Source: a virus
DNA: 60,113 nucleotides
Reading direction: 5' to 3' (one strand)
Virus record (IMG/VR): IMGVR_UViG_3300030105_001581
Span: 1 to 60,113 of that record
The notes under the pieces are model-generated. The model worked only from the letters and a program-made list of their open reading frames with translations. It made no database searches and was not told the origin of the DNA. Below, in pieces: positions 57,392-60,113 of the stretch. A program made the position numbers and the translations under genes. Within the stretch, counting starts at the first letter, position 1. Every line of letters begins with the position of its first letter.

Positions 57392-57849
57392 GCCACTCTG
57401 TATGATGTGCGTCCTTTAATCTTTTCAGCGATCAAAATTCTTTTTCTATTCTCTTCTTGCGACACGTAGCTAACGTGTACCCAGTTGGGATTAGTAGAGT
57501 CTCCAAATTCCCATATAAGCTGGTCGAAGCTTAAATTGTTTTTTATGTAATTAAACATTTCCGCGTTGGTCTTATGACCAAAAGTATCGTCCAGGTCAAT
57601 GGCTCTACCCTGACAGTGCTGGCTTGATTTGCTTCCACCTATAGCGGTATTCAAATCTTCAGACCTAAACATGCTATTAATTTTTATGGGTCCACATACA
57701 TATTCTCTAAGAGGCTCGAAAATATGAGTAGCAATACCAACCATATTAGAAACTTGATAATCATTCGGATTGTTTTTTAGATTCAACCGAAGGGCTGTAT
57801 TAGAGTATACAGCTTCTTTGTGTGTTATATGTTTACTTATTCTTTCCAT
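57388..57849 (-). CDS. Endolysin, peptidase M15 (L,D-/D,D-peptidase), 153 aa
   Basis: Zinc peptidase that cuts peptide cross-links of peptidoglycan. The zinc site is SSQHCQGRAIDLD with His78 and Asp85, and the third ligand His125 in NPNWVHVSYV. The N-terminus HITHKEAVYSNTALR is the usual M15 start and INSMFRSEDLNTAIGG the substrate loop. At 153 residues it is a single domain without signal peptide, so export depends on a holin. Overlaps the holin by 4 bases. Confidence 0.9.
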   Translation of the reverse strand: MERISKHITHKEAVYSNTALRLNLKNNPNDYQVSNMVGIATHIFEPLREYVCGPIKINSMFRSEDLNTAIGGSKSSQHCQGRAIDLDDTFGHKTNAEMFNYIKNNLSFDQLIWEFGDSTNPNWVHVSYVSQEENRKRILIAEKIKGRTSYRVA

Positions 57850-58006
57850 ACATTATATACCATTTGTGCAGAGTATATCCTATTGCGATAATGGTAGCAA
57901 TAATCTTTAGGGCCACATCTAAATTTGTCATTGATGTAGCTACAGCTCCTATGTTTAGAGCATAGATTTTTAAGTCAGTCAATGTTTCTGTTTTTAGATT
58001 TAACAT
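57833..58006 (-). CDS. Small membrane protein near lysis genes, 57 aa
   Basis: ATG 58006; MLNLKTETLTDLKIYALNIG, then a hydrophobic helix VALKIIATIIAIGYTLHKWY. One membrane helix with charged ends. Overlaps the endolysin start by 17 bases, so it belongs to the lysis cassette and could be a second holin or antiholin. No specific family recognised. Confidence 0.5.
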   Translation of the reverse strand: MLNLKTETLTDLKIYALNIGAVATSMTNLDVALKIIATIIAIGYTLHKWYIMYGKNK

Positions 58007-58058
58007 ATATATAGTTTACTTGAATGTCACCTACTGTGGTGTCTTGCACGTAATTCAT
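57975..58058 (-). CDS. Possible micropeptide, 27 aa
   Basis: ATG at 58058 overlaps the stop of the gene before it by 4 bases (ATGA) and encodes MNYVQDTTVGDIQVNYIYVK plus a short tail. It overlaps the next gene by 32 bases in another frame. The coupling geometry is like real genes here, but the length makes it doubtful. Confidence 0.25.
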   Translation of the reverse strand: MNYVQDTTVGDIQVNYIYVKSKNRNID

Positions 58059-58348
58059 TTCTTGTTTGGTTTTTTGCCTGATCTATTCTGCCCTTTCATT
58101 GCACCGGGGACATCTCCGATTTGATTGCCTACTTCCTTAATAGCCTTAGTAACGTCTCTAAGCTCTTCTCCGACACGATCAACTCTTTTTGATACATCAG
58201 CCTTCATCTTATCAAACTTCTTCTCTAGGATGTCTGGAATCATATTGTTGTTTGTGTCTTTAGTAAGACCTTTTTTTGTAAGCCATATAGCGGCTATGTT
58301 TATTAAGATCAGTAAAACTATTAGTCCGATTAAAATTGTTATTGTCAT
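58055..58348 (-). CDS. One-TM protein with charged helix, 97 aa
   Basis: MTITILIGLIVLLILINIAA forms a membrane helix at the N-terminus. It is followed by a long charged helix (DKMKADVSKRVDRVGEELRD, KAIKEVGNQI) and a Lys-rich tail ending KKPNKK. Such a layout fits spanin-like or holin-associated envelope proteins, so a lysis role is plausible given the neighbours. No lipobox. Family not recognised. Confidence 0.55.
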   Translation of the reverse strand: MTITILIGLIVLLILINIAAIWLTKKGLTKDTNNNMIPDILEKKFDKMKADVSKRVDRVGEELRDVTKAIKEVGNQIGDVPGAMKGQNRSGKKPNKK

Positions 58349-58373
58349 AGTATTGTTATTTGTATATATTCCA

Positions 58374-60113
58374 TTATGCTATTGCTAAATATAAGTAGGT
58401 TACTCCACTCTCATTTACAGATTGTGCAGACCCTGTAAGTGTAAAACCATCAGAATTAAAATTTATATTCTCATTAGTTGAACCATTTTCAGCGTTATCA
58501 AGATTTGGTAAAACGTAGGGTCTTGCATTTAATGTACCTGCATTTGAACCTACCGAAACTAATCGTAGATTATCGTATAATTGCCAACCATAACCATTTG
58601 CTAAAGATTTAATCAATAAAAATCTTGGACTAAAACCATTTGCACCACTAGAAGAATCATCGTCTGTTGTGTAACGCCTGTTAGTGGTTTCATTTCCGAG
58701 ATAGGTGCCGACACGTTGATAGCCAGACATATTCGCAAAACAATAAGCAATATAAGATAAACTAGCGCTAGTTACGTTGGTAGTAAATGATGTTGAACTA
58801 ACTGTGCTAAAAGACGCTGCTCTGGTTTGTATTCCGTCATTGCCCTTTCCGTTTCCTGTATCATTTCTAGTAAAAGATAAATATTTTCCTGTACCACTTA
58901 TGGAATTATATACGTACCAATCTTCCGTAGCGCTATATCCTTTTGCGATAATAAGATTTGGTGGTACATCTAGTCCATGCCCAGGATTTAATACACCAGG
59001 ACCTGTATACTTAACCATACTAAAACCAGCAGCTTTATTTGCCCTAACTATACTTGTATCGTTGCCCTCATTATTTGTTGCATTACTTGCTGCTGCTTTC
59101 CAACACCAAGCGACAAATGATTGACCACTTTGATTACCATCTAAATCACTTCCTAAAGTAAATCCATTTGTGTTAAAATTAGTTAAACTTGTATTAGCAC
59201 TTGTTTCTGGGTCAGTTTCGTTTGAATTTATTCTGTTTGTTGTACCCCTAATAGAATCAAATAATTGGTGCCATCTCGAACCACTTCTTTGTTTTATCCA
59301 AACTAAATCTGGTTGGAATTCTAAGCCTGTGTATCCGATATCTGTTGTTGTGCCGTTATAATTTGTAGAAATATCATTACCATTACCATCTAACTGGTAA
59401 GCAGCGATACATCCTGCTCCCGCTGGGAAGTTTAATGTAGCGGCTGTTGTTGTTGTTTCGTCTGTATATAAATCTTCAGCCTGATCAGCTGTAAGCGCTG
59501 TATTAAATACTCTTACTTGATCAATTTTTCCGTTAAAATAAGTACCAGATGCTCCGCTTTGTTTTCCTATATGAAAATTCAAAGTGTTAGGGATTGTACC
59601 AATAGAAGAAACAGTATATTCTGCAGCACCATTCTTATAAACTATAGCTGTAGACCCACTTATAGTAAATCCTATTTGTGTCCAAGTTTCTTTAGGCAAT
59701 AAAATGGTATTAGAATCAGAGTTTCCGCTACCGCTTGGGGTTGTAAATCTTGAATATATCTTTCCATCACTAGTTATTCCAAAATCAATTCCATAATAAT
59801 TAGTAGGACCCGCTCTATTACTAAAAACTGCGCCGTAAACATTATCAACACTTGGATTTACCCACGCAGAAAATGACATTAATTGAGGAGTAAATTTTGT
59901 GTTAGTGTCTATGTAACTACTAGTCCCATTAAAATTCGCAGCCTCATTAAACTTAGCGTCTATTTTTTGAGTACCCCCATTACCGAAATAGGTGTTAGTG
60001 TTGAAGTTTTCCGCAGCTTTAAATGTTGGTGCAACAGCCTCAGTGTCTATCTGTCTCCATGCTCCGCCATCATAATACTCAACGTATTTCAATTCACTGT
60101 TAAAACGCCACTC
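58374..60113 (-). CDS. LamG-domain tail protein, 3' part, at least 579 aa
   Basis: Reads open to the right edge with EWRFNSELKYVEYYDGGAWR at its visible start. The TTG at 60092 is inside this motif and is not the start. Residues (visible numbering) about 55-205 form a LamG/concanavalin-like domain (FNGTSSYIDTNTKFTPQLMS, SFSAWVNPSVDNVYG, GKIDQVRVFNTALTADQA). From about 240 come tandem segments with the core FQPDLVWIKQRSG, PPNLIIAKG and FSPRFLLIKS of the DUF7483 type of marine phage tail proteins. The N-terminus MAITKIG appears at 1-22. Likely receptor-binding or carbohydrate-binding tail protein. Confidence 0.75.
   Translation of the reverse strand, partial: EWRFNSELKYVEYYDGGAWRQIDTEAVAPTFKAAENFNTNTYFGNGGTQKIDAKFNEAANFNGTSSYIDTNTKFTPQLMSFSAWVNPSVDNVYGAVFSNRAGPTNYYGIDFGITSDGKIYSRFTTPSGSGNSDSNTILLPKETWTQIGFTISGSTAIVYKNGAAEYTVSSIGTIPNTLNFHIGKQSGASGTYFNGKIDQVRVFNTALTADQAEDLYTDETTTTAATLNFPAGAGCIAAYQLDGNGNDISTNYNGTTTDIGYTGLEFQPDLVWIKQRSGSRWHQLFDSIRGTTNRINSNETDPETSANTSLTNFNTNGFTLGSDLDGNQSGQSFVAWCWKAAASNATNNEGNDTSIVRANKAAGFSMVKYTGPGVLNPGHGLDVPPNLIIAKGYSATEDWYVYNSISGTGKYLSFTRNDTGNGKGNDGIQTRAASFSTVSSTSFTTNVTSASLSYIAYCFANMSGYQRVGTYLGNETTNRRYTTDDDSSSGANGFSPRFLLIKSLANGYGWQLYDNLRLVSVGSNAGTLNARPYVLPNLDNAENGSTNENINFNSDGFTLTGSAQSVNESGVTYLYLAIA

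Noticed and set aside
60090-60092. TTG as the start of the LamG tail gene
   Set aside because: The frame is open to the edge through the conserved EWRFNSE segment; the true start is at position 22.
1-60113. Prophage or temperate lifestyle
   Set aside because: No integrase, excisionase, attachment site or CI-like repressor could be recognised; small unknown genes leave some uncertainty.

Overview
This window looks like an almost complete genome of a lytic, podovirus-type tailed phage that infects a marine Bacteroidetes (Flavobacteria-like) host. The host inference rests on four things: AT-rich DNA; recurrent promoter -7 boxes of the Bacteroidetes type TAnnTTTG; start codons preceded by A-rich leaders such as AAACCAACA instead of Shine-Dalgarno sites; and gene families familiar from marine flavobacterial and crAss-like phages (terminase, portal, capsid, BT4734/VirE-type primase). 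I see no integrase, no canonical tRNA gene, no DNA polymerase and no RNA polymerase.

Layout. (1) 1-7971, minus strand: tail-fibre/adhesin genes (two polyglycine proteins, a Trp-repeat protein, a fibre with a cupredoxin-like domain), a small virion protein, then ten tiny, mostly basic genes packed stop-to-start, one of them a 26-residue CDGSH-like peptide. (2) 8010-10730: a plus-strand winged-helix protein, then a minus-strand chaperonin operon with GroEL, two small proteins and GroES. (3) 10731-11816: a regulatory and possible origin region with ATCAACAT repeats, one small gene, and an unexplained GC-rich island. (4) 11817-17485, plus strand: about 20 small early genes separated by RNA structures (nested hairpins, tRNA-like minihelices, a 14-bp palindrome). 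(5) 17541-25548, plus strand: the DNA module, with an operator pair, a DnaA-domain-IV-like protein, a Sak-type annealing protein with a RecB-like exonuclease, a small acidic-tailed protein, a primase/SF3 helicase, an SF2 helicase and a VRR-NUC nuclease. (6) 25538-60113, minus strand: the virion and lysis operons. Read in the direction of transcription these run: LamG tail protein, small membrane proteins, M15 endolysin, holin, cpn10-like protein, terminase, portal, scaffold, major capsid protein, connector/ring proteins, a 1923-residue tail protein, adhesin, glycosyltransferase, acetyltransferase, and a T7-like internal-core trio ending in a 2178-residue ejection protein.

The two window ends cut one tail gene. 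The first seven codons (MAITKIG) lie on the minus strand at 22-1 and the body runs off the right edge at 60113. The molecule is therefore probably circular or circularly permuted, with a short piece missing at the join. Early and replication genes read rightward and late genes leftward, converging with a short overlap at 25.54 kb. The host is presumed to supply the polymerases. The phage supplies its own priming, unwinding, recombination and protein-folding functions.

The most unusual signals are in the early region: two tRNA acceptor/T-arm minihelices with covarying stems, each followed by the palindrome TGAGAATATTCTCA (which recurs at a late promoter); three nested hairpins between small genes; and ATCAACAT repeats shared by the 10.9-11.1 kb region and the primase promoter.
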